Shown here piece after piece: positions 17,133-25,315 of a stretch of DNA of 55,991 bases. Each line of letters starts with the position of its first letter. Positions within the stretch are counted from its first letter, which is position 1. Location: assembly GCA_003252075.1 (NCBI GenBank), contig QKDO01000062.1, forward strand, positions 1 to 55,991, in the 5' to 3' direction. A model generated the notes under the pieces. That model did no database searches. It was given only the letters and a program-made list of their open reading frames with translations, and had not been told where the DNA came from. The translations under genes and the position numbers were made by a program. The stretch comes from Nitrospirota bacterium. Lineage in GTDB: Bacteria; Nitrospirota; Thermodesulfovibrionia; Thermodesulfovibrionales; UBA6898.

Positions 17133-18471
17133 CTATTCCTCTCCTCTTTTTCATTGCAGATTGGAGCGCTTCCTTTACCGCATCCACGGTAGCCGGCAGC
17201 TCTATCGGCTTGTTGGCAAAACGGCAGGGGAAGTCAAGCGTGCCTTCATGATAGGAGACCTTGAAATCCGTGAACTTCAGCCCGTGCGCCGTCGATATCA
17301 CAACGACATGCTCGGCCCTGTCTATCTTGCCCGTCTTAAGAAGTTTTATCATGCCGGCGAGTGCAACACCGGTATGTGGGCAGTTGAACATGCCGGTGGT
17401 GTCGCCGAGCGCGGCCGCATCTGCCAGTTCCTGCTCGGTCGCGTCCACTACAATGCCGTCAAACTGCTTCAGCGTGCGGATCGCCTTTTCCCTGCTGACC
17501 GGGTTGCCGATTTGGATGGCGCTCGCAAGGGTCTTCTGGGCCCGGACAGGCTCGAAGGTCTCGAAGTTCTTCAGATACGACCGGTACAGCGGGTTCGCCC
17601 GTTCTGCTTGTGCTACCACGATGCGCGGCAGCCGGGTGATCAGGCCAAGATCGCGCATCATCAGCAGACCGCTCCCTAGGGCAGAGACATTGCCAAGGTT
17701 ACCGCCCGGTATGATGATCACATCAGGCACTTCCCAGTCAAACTGCTGCACGATCTCTATGCCGACGGTCTTCTGCCCTTCTATACGCAGCGAGTTCATC
17801 GAGTTTGCCAGGTAGATGGTCTCGTCCTTCGTGATCTCCTTCACAACCGCCATGCAGCCGTCAAAGTCCGTGTCAAGAGAAAGGACCAGCGCACCGTTTG
17901 CAATGGGCTGGACAAGCTGCGCAATGGATATCTTGCCTTTCGGCAGAAGAACAACGGACTGGATCCCGGCCGCAGCGCAATAGACCGCGAGCGCGGCAGA
18001 GGTGTCGCCGGTGGATGCGCAGGCGACCGCCTGGATCGGCGCGCCCTCGCTGATCATCTGCTTAACCATGGAGACCAGTACGGTCATCCCGAGATCCTTG
18101 AATGAGCCGCTGTGAGAGTTTCCGCAGAGCTTGATCCAGAGGTTGTCGATGCCTACCATCTTCCCGAAGCGCTCGGCCCAGAACAGGTTTGTACCGCCCT
18201 CGTACAGCGAGACGATATTCTCGTCATGTATCTCCGGGAGCACCCATTCCTTTTTGCCCCAGATGCCGGAGCCGTACGGCCACTCGGTAGACTTGTAACG
18301 GTCCTCGAAGAGCTTCATCCATGCCTTGGCGCTCCTGTGGGCAAGTGCCTGCATGTCATGCTGCACTTCAAGCAGAGAGTTGCAGTTTTTGCAGCGGTAG
18401 ATGATAGTGGTGAGAGGATAGCTCTCCTTACATGCCGGATTGATGCACTGAAACCATGCTTTGTATGACAT
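17125..18471 (-). CDS. thrC: threonine synthase
   Basis: A 448-residue PLP beta-family enzyme that converts O-phosphohomoserine to threonine. An N-terminal zinc-ribbon-like element has two CxxC-like pairs (Cys ~9/14 and ~27/30). The catalytic Lys lies in [13 protein letters not shown], followed by the phosphate loop [11 protein letters not shown] and [15 protein letters not shown] 18471 is used with AAAGGTGG just in front; a GTG two codons upstream is also possible. It is the first gene of a two-gene operon with the metB-like gene, and it is divergent from the DUF3300 gene. Confidence 0.92.
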   Translation of the reverse strand: MSYKAWFQCINPACKESYPLTTIIYRCKNCNSLLEVQHDMQALAHRSAKAWMKLFEDRYKSTEWPYGSGIWGKKEWVLPEIHDENIVSLYEGGTNLFWAERFGKMVGIDNLWIKLCGNSHSGSFKDLGMTVLVSMVKQMISEGAPIQAVACASTGDTSAALAVYCAAAGIQSVVLLPKGKISIAQLVQPIANGALVLSLDTDFDGCMAVVKEITKDETIYLANSMNSLRIEGQKTVGIEIVQQFDWEVPDVIIIPGGNLGNVSALGSGLLMMRDLGLITRLPRIVVAQAERANPLYRSYLKNFETFEPVRAQKTLASAIQIGNPVSREKAIRTLKQFDGIVVDATEQELADAAALGDTTGMFNCPHTGVALAGMIKLLKTGKIDRAEHVVVISTAHGLKFTDFKVSYHEGTLDFPCRFANKPIELPATVDAVKEALQSAMKKRRGIDA

Positions 18472-18812
18472 AACCACCTTTAGGAATGGAATTTTGCTCT
18501 TCGGAAAGATATCATAACAGCCGATGATTGTTCAACAATCCGCAGCCCGTACAGCTGCATCTCGACCTCGTCCCTGCGATTTTCTTCGGCTCCTGCCGAG
18601 AACTGCAGGAATCCACGTTCTGCGACACTCAGAAACCTCTCAGCTCTTGCAGGGTTTATATAGTTACCACAAGAGCCTTGGTCGGCTTCAGGGGTGTTCC
18701 CTGAACCAGAAAACTCTGCCATGCCCTGCTTCAGATGAAGACTATCGCAGGGAACCCGTTACCGGTCGCCGGTGGATTCCGGAATTTCCGGAACTGCACT
18801 TTAGGAGGTGCC

Positions 18813-20120
18813 ATGAAAAAGATACGCACGATGCTGAGAGGTCTTGTGCTGATGCTCATCGTCATGATCATGTTGCCCGGCGGACTGGGAGCGCAGGATA
18901 GCGGGGAACCGGTTCCTGACGATAAGTTCAGCTCGGAAGAGCTCGCACAAATGCTCGCACCGATTGCACTGTATCCCGATTCGTTGCTCGCACAGATACT
19001 GATGGCTGCTACCTATCCACTCGAGGTTGTCGAAGCCGAACGCTGGATCCGTCAGAATAAGGATCTGAGGGGCGACGCGCTGGACAATGCCCTTCAGGAA
19101 AAAACATGGGACCCCAGCGTAAAGTCGCTCTGTCATTATCCTGACGTTCTTTTTGCCATGAGCGACCGCCTTGACCAGACGCGGACCATGGGAGATGCCT
19201 ATCTGACACAACAGGATGATGTCATGACGACCGTGCAGGAATTGCGCCGCAGGGCAGAGGAGCAGGGGAATCTCAAAACGACGAAAGAACAGAAGGTCAT
19301 CGTCGAGCAGGAGGTCATCAGGATCGAGCCGGCAGATCCCGACGTTGTTTATCTCCCGGTCTATAATCCGGTCTATGTCTACGGCCCCTGGTGGTACCCT
19401 GCCTATCCGCCATGGTACTGGTATTACCCTCCCGGCATTGTCGTGTCCGGCGGGTTCATTACCTTCGGATCTCCTTTTTTCATAGGGTTCGATCTGTTCT
19501 CCTGGAGCTGGTTCGACTGGCACCATCATCACATTTTTGTAGATTTTAACAGGACACGTCATTTTCACCGGCGCCACGACCGTGATTTTGGGAAGCATCA
19601 ATGGCAGCATGACCCTGTCCACAGACACGGGGTCGCCTACCGGGACAGAAGAACGAGTGAGCGCTTCGGCCAGCAACCGGCCCAGAGAAGGAGACCTGAC
19701 TCCCAGGTACGCGGATATCCTTCACTGGGGGATAGGCAGCGAACGATAACCCCTGGAACGACAACAGATCGTCAAAGATCCCGGGAGCGTATCGAGCAGC
19801 GGGGGACGACAGCACAGCCAAGTATGAGAACTAAGGGGCAAAGGGTGCAAGGCGCTCCTCGCACCGAAACCCCTTTCAGGGGAGTTGGTGAGGGCAGTTT
19901 CGAACGCAGGGCCGGCAAACGCGGAGGGCAGAGTCTCCGAAGCCAGGAGATGAGACGCCCGACTGCCAACATTCAGCAGCGCCAGGGAGGGGGAGGAGGC
20001 GTGCAACAGCAACGCGGCGGCTCCCGGGGCAATGTTTCGCAGCAGGGCGGTGGAGCCCGCGGTAGCGGACAGAGCGGCGGAGCTCGGAGTGGAGGACAGG
20101 GCGGTGGAGCCCGCAGGTAG
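18813..20120 (+). CDS. DUF3300 secreted protein with a low-complexity tail
   Basis: A 435-residue exported protein. A signal peptide covers residues ~1-28. The DUF3300 core follows (~40-235): LAQMLAPIALYPDSLLAQIL, then WDPSVKSLCHYPDVL and DPDVVYLPVYNPVYVYG. A Trp/Tyr/Pro-rich membrane-like stretch (WWYPAYPPWYWYYPPG) and a His-rich patch follow. The last ~150 residues are Arg/Gln/Gly-rich and of low complexity, probably disordered. ATG 18813 has TAGGAGG upstream; a longer frame from 18735 lacks one. It is followed 60 bases later by a DUF2950 gene, a pairing common in Proteobacteria and related groups. Function is unknown; an envelope role is likely. Confidence 0.9.
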   Translation: MKKIRTMLRGLVLMLIVMIMLPGGLGAQDSGEPVPDDKFSSEELAQMLAPIALYPDSLLAQILMAATYPLEVVEAERWIRQNKDLRGDALDNALQEKTWDPSVKSLCHYPDVLFAMSDRLDQTRTMGDAYLTQQDDVMTTVQELRRRAEEQGNLKTTKEQKVIVEQEVIRIEPADPDVVYLPVYNPVYVYGPWWYPAYPPWYWYYPPGIVVSGGFITFGSPFFIGFDLFSWSWFDWHHHHIFVDFNRTRHFHRRHDRDFGKHQWQHDPVHRHGVAYRDRRTSERFGQQPAQRRRPDSQVRGYPSLGDRQRTITPGTTTDRQRSRERIEQRGTTAQPSMRTKGQRVQGAPRTETPFRGVGEGSFERRAGKRGGQSLRSQEMRRPTANIQQRQGGGGGVQQQRGGSRGNVSQQGGGARGSGQSGGARSGGQGGGARR

Positions 20121-20179
20121 CGGATCGAACCGGCTGTGATATATTTTGTGAGCGCTGCTCGATACAATAGGGAGGAAAT

Positions 20180-21145
20180 ATGAAAAGTTTTGCACATCAT
20201 ACACATGGATCCGGGCACTGGTGGTTCATGTTGTTTTTTGCCTTACCTGCCGTTTTATTCCTGCCGTGGGCTGCGCCCAATGCGCGGGCAGAAGCTCAGA
20301 AAAAGTTTGCTTCGCCTGAAGAGGCTGTCCAGGCCCTGGTAGCAGCTATACGTGCTAACGATGTGAAGGCTTTGATAACCGTCCTCGGCCCAGGAGGCAA
20401 AGAACTCGTATCTTCAGGCGATGATCTCGCTGATAAGGTCGGCCGTGAAAAATTTCTCAGGTCATATGATCAGAAGAATGCGCTTCAGCAGGGGACTGCC
20501 GGAAAGACAATCCTCTGCACAGGTGATGACAATTGGCCTATGCCCATTCCGGTTGTCAAGAAGGGCGGCCAATGGGTATTTGACAGCATGTCAGGGAAAC
20601 GGGAGATCCTTAACCGCAGAGTAGGTAGAAATGAGCTGCGTGTGATGGATGTGCTGCATGCATATGTTGATGCGCAGCATGAATACGCGAGCAAGAATTG
20701 CAACGGCACCGGTTTGGTCGAGTTCGCGCAGAGGATCGTCAGCCGCGCAGGAAAGCATGACGGACTTTACTGGGAAGCGAAGGATGGCGAAGAACAGAGC
20801 CCCCTCGGCCCGCTGGTAGCGCAGGCTGCCAAGGAAGGATATGCAAACCCCGAGCTGAATCCGTTCCACGGGTATTATTTCAAAGTCCTGAAGGGCCAGG
20901 GAAAGCATGCAAAGGGAGGTGCCTATAATTACGTGGTCAAAGACAAGATGATCCTCGGCTTCGGGCTCGTCGCCTACCCTGCTGAATACGGCAATTCGGG
21001 GGTGATGACCTTTGTGGTGAACCAGGAGGGGGTCATCTATCAGAAGAACCTGGGGAAAAACACCAGACGCAGAGCAGAGGCGATAAAGACGTTCGACCCT
21101 GACAAGTCATGGACAAAGGTGAAGGAGCCGGAAAAAAAGGAGTAA
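20180..21145 (+). CDS. DUF2950 secreted protein
   Basis: A 321-residue exported protein with a long signal peptide (hydrophobic ~14-33, cleavage after ANARA). The mature protein shows the DUF2950 order. An FASPEEAVQALVAAIRAND opening helix is followed by GKREILNRRVGRNEL and YVDAQHEYA. Later blocks are GLYWEA, ELNPFHGYYFKVL and a C-terminal ILGFGLVAYPAEYGNSGVM. GGGAGG precedes the ATG. It forms a two-gene unit with the DUF3300 gene. No catalytic motif is evident, and the role is unknown. Confidence 0.9.
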   Translation: MKSFAHHTHGSGHWWFMLFFALPAVLFLPWAAPNARAEAQKKFASPEEAVQALVAAIRANDVKALITVLGPGGKELVSSGDDLADKVGREKFLRSYDQKNALQQGTAGKTILCTGDDNWPMPIPVVKKGGQWVFDSMSGKREILNRRVGRNELRVMDVLHAYVDAQHEYASKNCNGTGLVEFAQRIVSRAGKHDGLYWEAKDGEEQSPLGPLVAQAAKEGYANPELNPFHGYYFKVLKGQGKHAKGGAYNYVVKDKMILGFGLVAYPAEYGNSGVMTFVVNQEGVIYQKNLGKNTRRRAEAIKTFDPDKSWTKVKEPEKKE

Positions 21146-21231
21146 TCTACTGCCGGTCCGACCGGAACAAAATGTTCGGTAAGCACCGCTGCCGTGTTAC
21201 CGGACCGCCCGTGGTCGTGCGGTCTCTCATG

Positions 21232-21447
21232 CTACGCCTTCGAGCTATTCAAGAGCTGGCGGATAACGGCGATCTGCTCCCTGAGCGCTGTCAGAGAGGC
21301 CTCATCGTTTCTCACCTGCCCACCGCTTATATGCGCTGAGGTATTGATCAGGTTAAAGCCAATGGTCTCTTCGAGGTCTTCGAGATCCCGCTGCATCCTC
21401 TCCATCTGTGCCTCGAGCTCCTCCCTGCGCATGTCCTTATAGTCCAA
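21232..21447 (-). CDS. small coiled-coil protein, TTG start
   Basis: A 71-residue, highly charged helical protein. Residues ~8-30 (REELEAQMERMQRDLEDLEE) and ~50-70 have heptad spacing typical of an antiparallel coiled coil. The TTG at 21447 has GGGGGA in front; an internal ATG at 21432 is the alternative start. A TATAAT sequence lies upstream at about 21522. Such small coiled-coil proteins near 5-formyl-THF cyclo-ligase recall the ZapA position in other bacteria, but this sequence has no ZapA motif that I can identify. Confidence 0.6.
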   Translation of the reverse strand: MDYKDMRREELEAQMERMQRDLEDLEETIGFNLINTSAHISGGQVRNDEASLTALREQIAVIRQLLNSSKA

Positions 21448-21537
21448 TCACGTCCCCCGCTTTCACCTCTGTCTGTTCTCAAACACTCCGAAGAAGTGCC
21501 ATGGTGACTGTTTTACCATATTATAAACGATGGCCCC

Positions 21538-21560
21538 AGACCGCGAAAAGCGGTCTTTTT
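21538..21560 (+). terminator. intrinsic terminator (plus strand)
   Basis: AGACCGC and GCGGTCT enclose a five-base loop and are followed by TTTTT on the plus strand. The nearest plus-strand gene is the DUF2950 gene, about 390 bases away, so it could end a long 3' region or protect the minus-strand genes from antisense transcription. Confidence 0.7.
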
Positions 21561-21626
21561 ACTTCCTTCCTCAAGATCGGGGACTTGAACCTTTCTGCCC
21601 TCTTCAGCAATTCTTTGCTGATGCAA

Positions 21627-22256
21627 TCATGAAAACGGCGTTTGCTCACCGTTGACAGGGTTATCTGACTGCAGAGGCACGAACTCATGGGTGCAGCGTA
21701 TCTCCTGCCGGTCCGTCACAATGATGCTCACTTTTTCGTCATGGAGGTCTGCGGGAACAGCATCGATAACCTGCTCTTCATATGCCGGAGCAATAATGGG
21801 GATAGTCCTTTGCATCCCTGCAAGAAGACGATCATAGAAACCTCCGCCGTAGCCTAACCTGTTGCCGCTTCGGTCAAAGGCCGCACCCGGCACGATAACG
21901 GCATCAACATCACGGATGCCGACCTTCCGGTCATCGGTCAGGACCACGGGTTCCGGGATATTCATAAACCCGGGAGCGACCTCATCAAGGCTTTTGATCA
22001 GGTAAAGTCCGAGGTCCGCTCCCTCAACGCGCGGAAGCGCCACCCGTTTCCCTTCGTCCAGCGATCTCCTGATCATGTTGAAGGTATCCACCTCTGACCT
22101 GAATGAAGCAAAGAAGAAGACCGTTTTCGACTGCTGAAATTCACCGAGGCTGAAGAGGCGCTCTTCGATAGCCCTGCCCTTGATCTTTCTGACCAAACCA
22201 GGGATGCTGTCCCTTCTGGCGAGCATCTCCTTCCGGAGGGCTGCCTTATCCCGCAT
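21627..22256 (-). CDS. 5-formyltetrahydrofolate cyclo-ligase
   Basis: A 209-residue enzyme that uses ATP to convert 5-formyl-THF to 5,10-methenyl-THF, returning stored folate to the active one-carbon pool. The N-terminal KAALRKEMLARRD and the ATP-site motif NRLGYGGGFYDRLL near residue 135 are diagnostic, as is FRSEVDT. It overlaps cooC by 11 bases on the same strand, so both are probably co-transcribed. The partnership links folate C1 repair to maturation of carbon monoxide dehydrogenase. A 7-bp hairpin follows near the stop. Confidence 0.93.
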   Translation of the reverse strand: MRDKAALRKEMLARRDSIPGLVRKIKGRAIEERLFSLGEFQQSKTVFFFASFRSEVDTFNMIRRSLDEGKRVALPRVEGADLGLYLIKSLDEVAPGFMNIPEPVVLTDDRKVGIRDVDAVIVPGAAFDRSGNRLGYGGGFYDRLLAGMQRTIPIIAPAYEEQVIDAVPADLHDEKVSIIVTDRQEIRCTHEFVPLQSDNPVNGEQTPFS

Positions 22257-23025
22257 GCAGGACTTTTTCGATCGCAGCCTTGATGCTCTTCACCTCTTCA
22301 ACCGTCTGCGGTGAGAATTTGAACGGAGAATCGCCCTTGATATCGGCTTCCATGATCGCGTGGCTGAAGCTGATATACCCGGCAAGGTCCATGGACCCGA
22401 TGCCTTTTTTTACAAATGCAAGGTCCTCATTTCCGCGGATCTTGTTTGCAACAACAAAGACGTTCTTTACGCCGAGCCCCTTGGCCATATCCTGCACAAC
22501 GCCCGCGGTCTGGATGCTGCGCTGACCGGGTTCGATAACAACAATGAACGCGTCGACGGAATCGGCCGTGCCCCGGGTAAGGTGCTCGATGCCCGCTTCC
22601 ATATCCACGATGACCACTTCGTTTCGCTCCACAACAAGATGCTTGAGGAGCCTGCGGAGAAGGACATTCTCCGGGCAATAACATCCCGATGACGCCGCCT
22701 TAGACTTGCCCATGACAAGAAGGGTTATGCCGTCGATCCGGTACCCCAGGCCTTCGGGAAGGTCATCGACCTTGGGATTGAGCTTGTAGATACCCGCGCT
22801 TCCTGGCTTTGCGCCGGTGCGCTCTTCGATCAGCTCGTTCATGTCAGCGATCGGCCTGATCTTGTCTGCTGCCTCCCGTGAAACGCCGAGAGCAGAGGCA
22901 AGATTGGCATCAGGGTCAGCATCAACAGCTATGACCTTGTTACCCTCTGCAGCGAACAGATAGCTCAAGATAGATGACAGGGTTGTCTTGCCCACGCCGC
23001 CTTTACCGGTCACCGCGATCTTCAT
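22246..23025 (-). CDS. cooC: CooC-type CODH nickel-insertion ATPase
   Basis: A 259-residue MinD/SIMIBI P-loop ATPase. The deviant Walker A is GKGGVGKTT at residues 8-16, followed by AVDADPDANLASALG. The CooC-specific CxC pair is in SSGCYCPEN (Cys ~115 and 117), which binds the metal at the dimer interface. VIVDMEAGIEHLTRGTAD is the Walker B/switch II region. Family knowledge: CooC dimers load nickel into the C-cluster of CODH or assist ACS activation. It lies 25 kb from the CODH/ACS operon. There is no ribosome site; the promoter predicts that transcription starts at the ATG. Confidence 0.92.
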   Translation of the reverse strand: MKIAVTGKGGVGKTTLSSILSYLFAAEGNKVIAVDADPDANLASALGVSREAADKIRPIADMNELIEERTGAKPGSAGIYKLNPKVDDLPEGLGYRIDGITLLVMGKSKAASSGCYCPENVLLRRLLKHLVVERNEVVIVDMEAGIEHLTRGTADSVDAFIVVIEPGQRSIQTAGVVQDMAKGLGVKNVFVVANKIRGNEDLAFVKKGIGSMDLAGYISFSHAIMEADIKGDSPFKFSPQTVEEVKSIKAAIEKVLHAG

Positions 23026-23031
23026 GAAGTG

Positions 23032-23061
23032 ATTCTACCATTATGCAGAAATCTCTGTCAA
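23032..23061 (-). promoter_or_regulatory. sigma-70 promoter of cooC predicting a leaderless mRNA
   Basis: The minus strand has a perfect TTGACA (23061-23056), an 18-base spacer and TAGAAT (23037-23032). The -10 ends seven bases before the A of the cooC ATG at 23025, the usual distance to a transcription start. No purine-rich ribosome site exists before the ATG. Confidence 0.65.
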
Positions 23062-23073
23062 AGCCATTTTTGT

Positions 23074-23103
23074 TTGATTTTTCAAATAGTTATACGTTAT
23101 TAT
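23074..23103 (+). promoter_or_regulatory. sigma-70 promoter of argD predicting a leaderless mRNA
   Basis: TTGATT (23074-23079), an 18-base spacer and TATTAT (23098-23103, five of six matches) put transcription start at about 23109-23110. This is the A of the argD start codon chosen by homology. It lies back to back with the cooC promoter. Confidence 0.55.
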
Positions 23104-23108
23104 GTCCA

Positions 23109-24308
23109 ATGGAAACGAAAAAAATACTCGAAGATTCTGCTAACTATCTGATGCACACCTACAACCGGTTTCCCCTTGTGCTCAAAAAAGGGCGGGGTGT
23201 CAAGGTATGGAGCTGGGACGGCAAGGAATACCTTGATTTCGTCGGCGGTGTTGCAACGAACTGTCTCGGCCATTGCCACCCCAAGGTTGTTGTCGCTGTC
23301 CAGAAACAGGTTCAGCGGCTCATCCATGTTTCAAATTTCTATCACATCGAACCCCAGACCAGGCTGGCCAAGATGCTGGTGACCCATTCGTTCGCGGACA
23401 AGGCGTTCTTCTGCAACTCGGGCGCAGAAGCGAACGAAGCTGCCATGAAGCTTGCCAGAAGGTATTTCAAGGAGCACATCGGCCAGAACAAGTTCGAGAT
23501 CATTGCGACGGTCAACTCGTTTCATGGCAGGACGCTTGCGACACTGACGGCAACAGGACAGGACAAGTTCAAGGTCGGCTTCGATCCGCTGCTGCCGGGC
23601 ATCAGGCATGTCGAGTTCAACAACATCGAAGCCCTGAAGAATGCAATAACCAATGAGACCTGCGCAGTCCTGCTCGAACCGATACAGGGAGAGAGCGGCG
23701 TGCGGATTCCTGATCCGGAATACCTCCGGCAGGTGAGGAAGCTGTGTGATGACAATAATGTCCTGCTGATCCTCGACGAGGTGCAGACAGGCGTCGGCAG
23801 GACCGGCAAGCTCTTCGCCTATGAACATTTCGGGATGACGCCCGATATCATGACCCTTGCCAAGGGGCTCGGTGGGGGGGTCCCGATCGGCGCAATGCTT
23901 GCCACGGACAAGGTGGCTGAGGCGTTCCAGCCGGGCACGCATGGTTCGACCTTCGGCGGAAACCCGCTGGCATGTGCTGCGGCATTGGCAACGCTTGAGG
24001 CGGTGCTCGAAGACGGATTCATCCTTGACCAGTGCAAGAGGATGGGAAAATATTTCCGGAAGCGGCTCGAAGACCTGAAGAAGGACTTCCCGGAGATCAT
24101 TGGGGACATCCGCAGCATGGGCCTGCTTATCGGCATGGAGCTGCTCCGGGACGGCACCCCGGTCGTGAAGGCGTGCATGGAGCGGGGGATGCTGATCAAT
24201 TGCACCGCAGGCAATGTCCTGCGGTTCATGCCGCCGCTCATCGTCGCGGAAAAGGAGATAGACAGTCTTGCCGATGTCCTCGAGCAGGTGTTTGACACGC
24301 TATCGTAA
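23109..24308 (+). CDS. argD: acetylornithine aminotransferase
   Basis: A 399-residue class III PLP aminotransferase. The PLP Lys is in TLAKGLGGGVPIGA, the PLP-binding Asp in LILDEVQTGVGRTGK, and the phosphate loop is FCNSGAEANEAA. SFHGRTLATLTATGQ is also typical of the family. It makes N-acetylornithine in arginine synthesis using glutamate. I use the ATG at 23109, which gives the usual length; a 22-codon in-frame extension from 23043 would cover the promoter. It is followed nine bases later by argF. Confidence 0.92.
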   Translation: METKKILEDSANYLMHTYNRFPLVLKKGRGVKVWSWDGKEYLDFVGGVATNCLGHCHPKVVVAVQKQVQRLIHVSNFYHIEPQTRLAKMLVTHSFADKAFFCNSGAEANEAAMKLARRYFKEHIGQNKFEIIATVNSFHGRTLATLTATGQDKFKVGFDPLLPGIRHVEFNNIEALKNAITNETCAVLLEPIQGESGVRIPDPEYLRQVRKLCDDNNVLLILDEVQTGVGRTGKLFAYEHFGMTPDIMTLAKGLGGGVPIGAMLATDKVAEAFQPGTHGSTFGGNPLACAAALATLEAVLEDGFILDQCKRMGKYFRKRLEDLKKDFPEIIGDIRSMGLLIGMELLRDGTPVVKACMERGMLINCTAGNVLRFMPPLIVAEKEIDSLADVLEQVFDTLS

Positions 24309-24317
24309 AGGAGACGT

Positions 24318-25232
24318 ATGAAAAAGGATTTTCTCAAACTGACTGATCTCACCCGGGATGAGATAACAGGACTGCTGCGACGGGCCATTGACCTTAAGGC
24401 AGGGAAGGATGCCGGCCTCTGTCAGCTCATGGGTAAGAATATTGGACTTTTTTTCGAAAAACCTTCTACGCGGACGCGGGTATCCTTTGAGGCGGGCATA
24501 TACCAGCTGGGCGGCAACGCCATCTGCATGACACCTGCGGAGCTGCAGCTTGGCAGAGGAGAGACGTTGCCTGATACGGCCAGGACGCTCTCCCGGTATC
24601 TCCACGCTATCATGATGCGTACGTTCTCGCATGAGACGATCGAGGCATTCGCCCTGAACAGTTCAATACCGGTCATCAACGGGCTGAGCGATCTGCGGCA
24701 TCCCTGCCAGGCACTCGCCGATGCCATGACCCTGCTGGAAAAGAAAGGGGCCTTTGAAGGATTGAAAGTAGCATACGTGGGAGACGGCAACAACGTATGC
24801 AATTCGCTGATCGAGGCAGCTTCCGTTCTCGGCTTCAACCTTGCTGTTGCCTGCCCGGAAGGTTTTGAACCGCATACGGAGATACTGGAGAACTCCCGTG
24901 CAGCGGCACGGAGTGAGATTGTCATACTTCGGGACCCCCGGGAAGCTGCAGGGATGGCAGATGCCGTCTATACCGATGTATGGGTAAGCATGGGGCAGGA
25001 AAGCACTGCAGAAGAAAAGAAAAGAAAGTTCAGCGGGTATCAGATCAATGCACGGCTTCTGAGCTGTGCAAAGAAGGATGTGATCGTGCTGCACTGCCTG
25101 CCTGCTCACCGCGGCGAGGAGATAACGGACGAAGTCATGGACGGACCGCACAGCGTTGTCTTTGACCAGGCGGAAAACCGCCTGCATACGCAGAAAGCGC
25201 TCCTTGAGCTGCTGCTTTGTCCCCGGCAATGA
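24318..25232 (+). CDS. argF: ornithine carbamoyltransferase
   Basis: A 304-residue transcarbamylase joining carbamoyl phosphate and ornithine to citrulline. The carbamoyl-phosphate site is PSTRTRVSFEAG, and HPCQALAD contributes the second phosphate contact. HCLPAHRGEEITDEV near the C-terminus is the ornithine loop typical of OTCases. AAGGAGACGT precedes the ATG. It lies in an argD-argF unit; no arginine repressor site is obvious. Confidence 0.95.
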   Translation: MKKDFLKLTDLTRDEITGLLRRAIDLKAGKDAGLCQLMGKNIGLFFEKPSTRTRVSFEAGIYQLGGNAICMTPAELQLGRGETLPDTARTLSRYLHAIMMRTFSHETIEAFALNSSIPVINGLSDLRHPCQALADAMTLLEKKGAFEGLKVAYVGDGNNVCNSLIEAASVLGFNLAVACPEGFEPHTEILENSRAAARSEIVILRDPREAAGMADAVYTDVWVSMGQESTAEEKKRKFSGYQINARLLSCAKKDVIVLHCLPAHRGEEITDEVMDGPHSVVFDQAENRLHTQKALLELLLCPRQ

Positions 25233-25315
25233 GCACAGCACAGACGCTGAACCCGCCAGCTCCGCGGGCAGCGAAGCGAAGGTATACTTCCGTTGAAAGG
25301 CTGGTATGAGAAGTA

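Noticed and set aside
18480-18812. SAM, SAH or threonine-related riboswitch or T-box before thrC-metB
   Set aside because: The minus-strand leader of thrC is short and shows no conserved aptamer core or terminator.
19800-20118. Tandem-repeat or mobile origin for the Gly/Arg/Gln-rich end of the DUF3300 gene
   Set aside because: The low complexity is typical of this family's C-terminus and shows no exact repeat unit at the DNA level.
21560-21640. Sequence with a tRNA-like T-arm (GGTTCAAGTCCCC on the minus strand) beside 5-formyl-THF cyclo-ligase; also considered 6S RNA because of the known neighbour relationship
   Set aside because: The T-arm stem does not pair, no acceptor, anticodon or D arm is found, and there is no 6S-like long stem with a central bubble.
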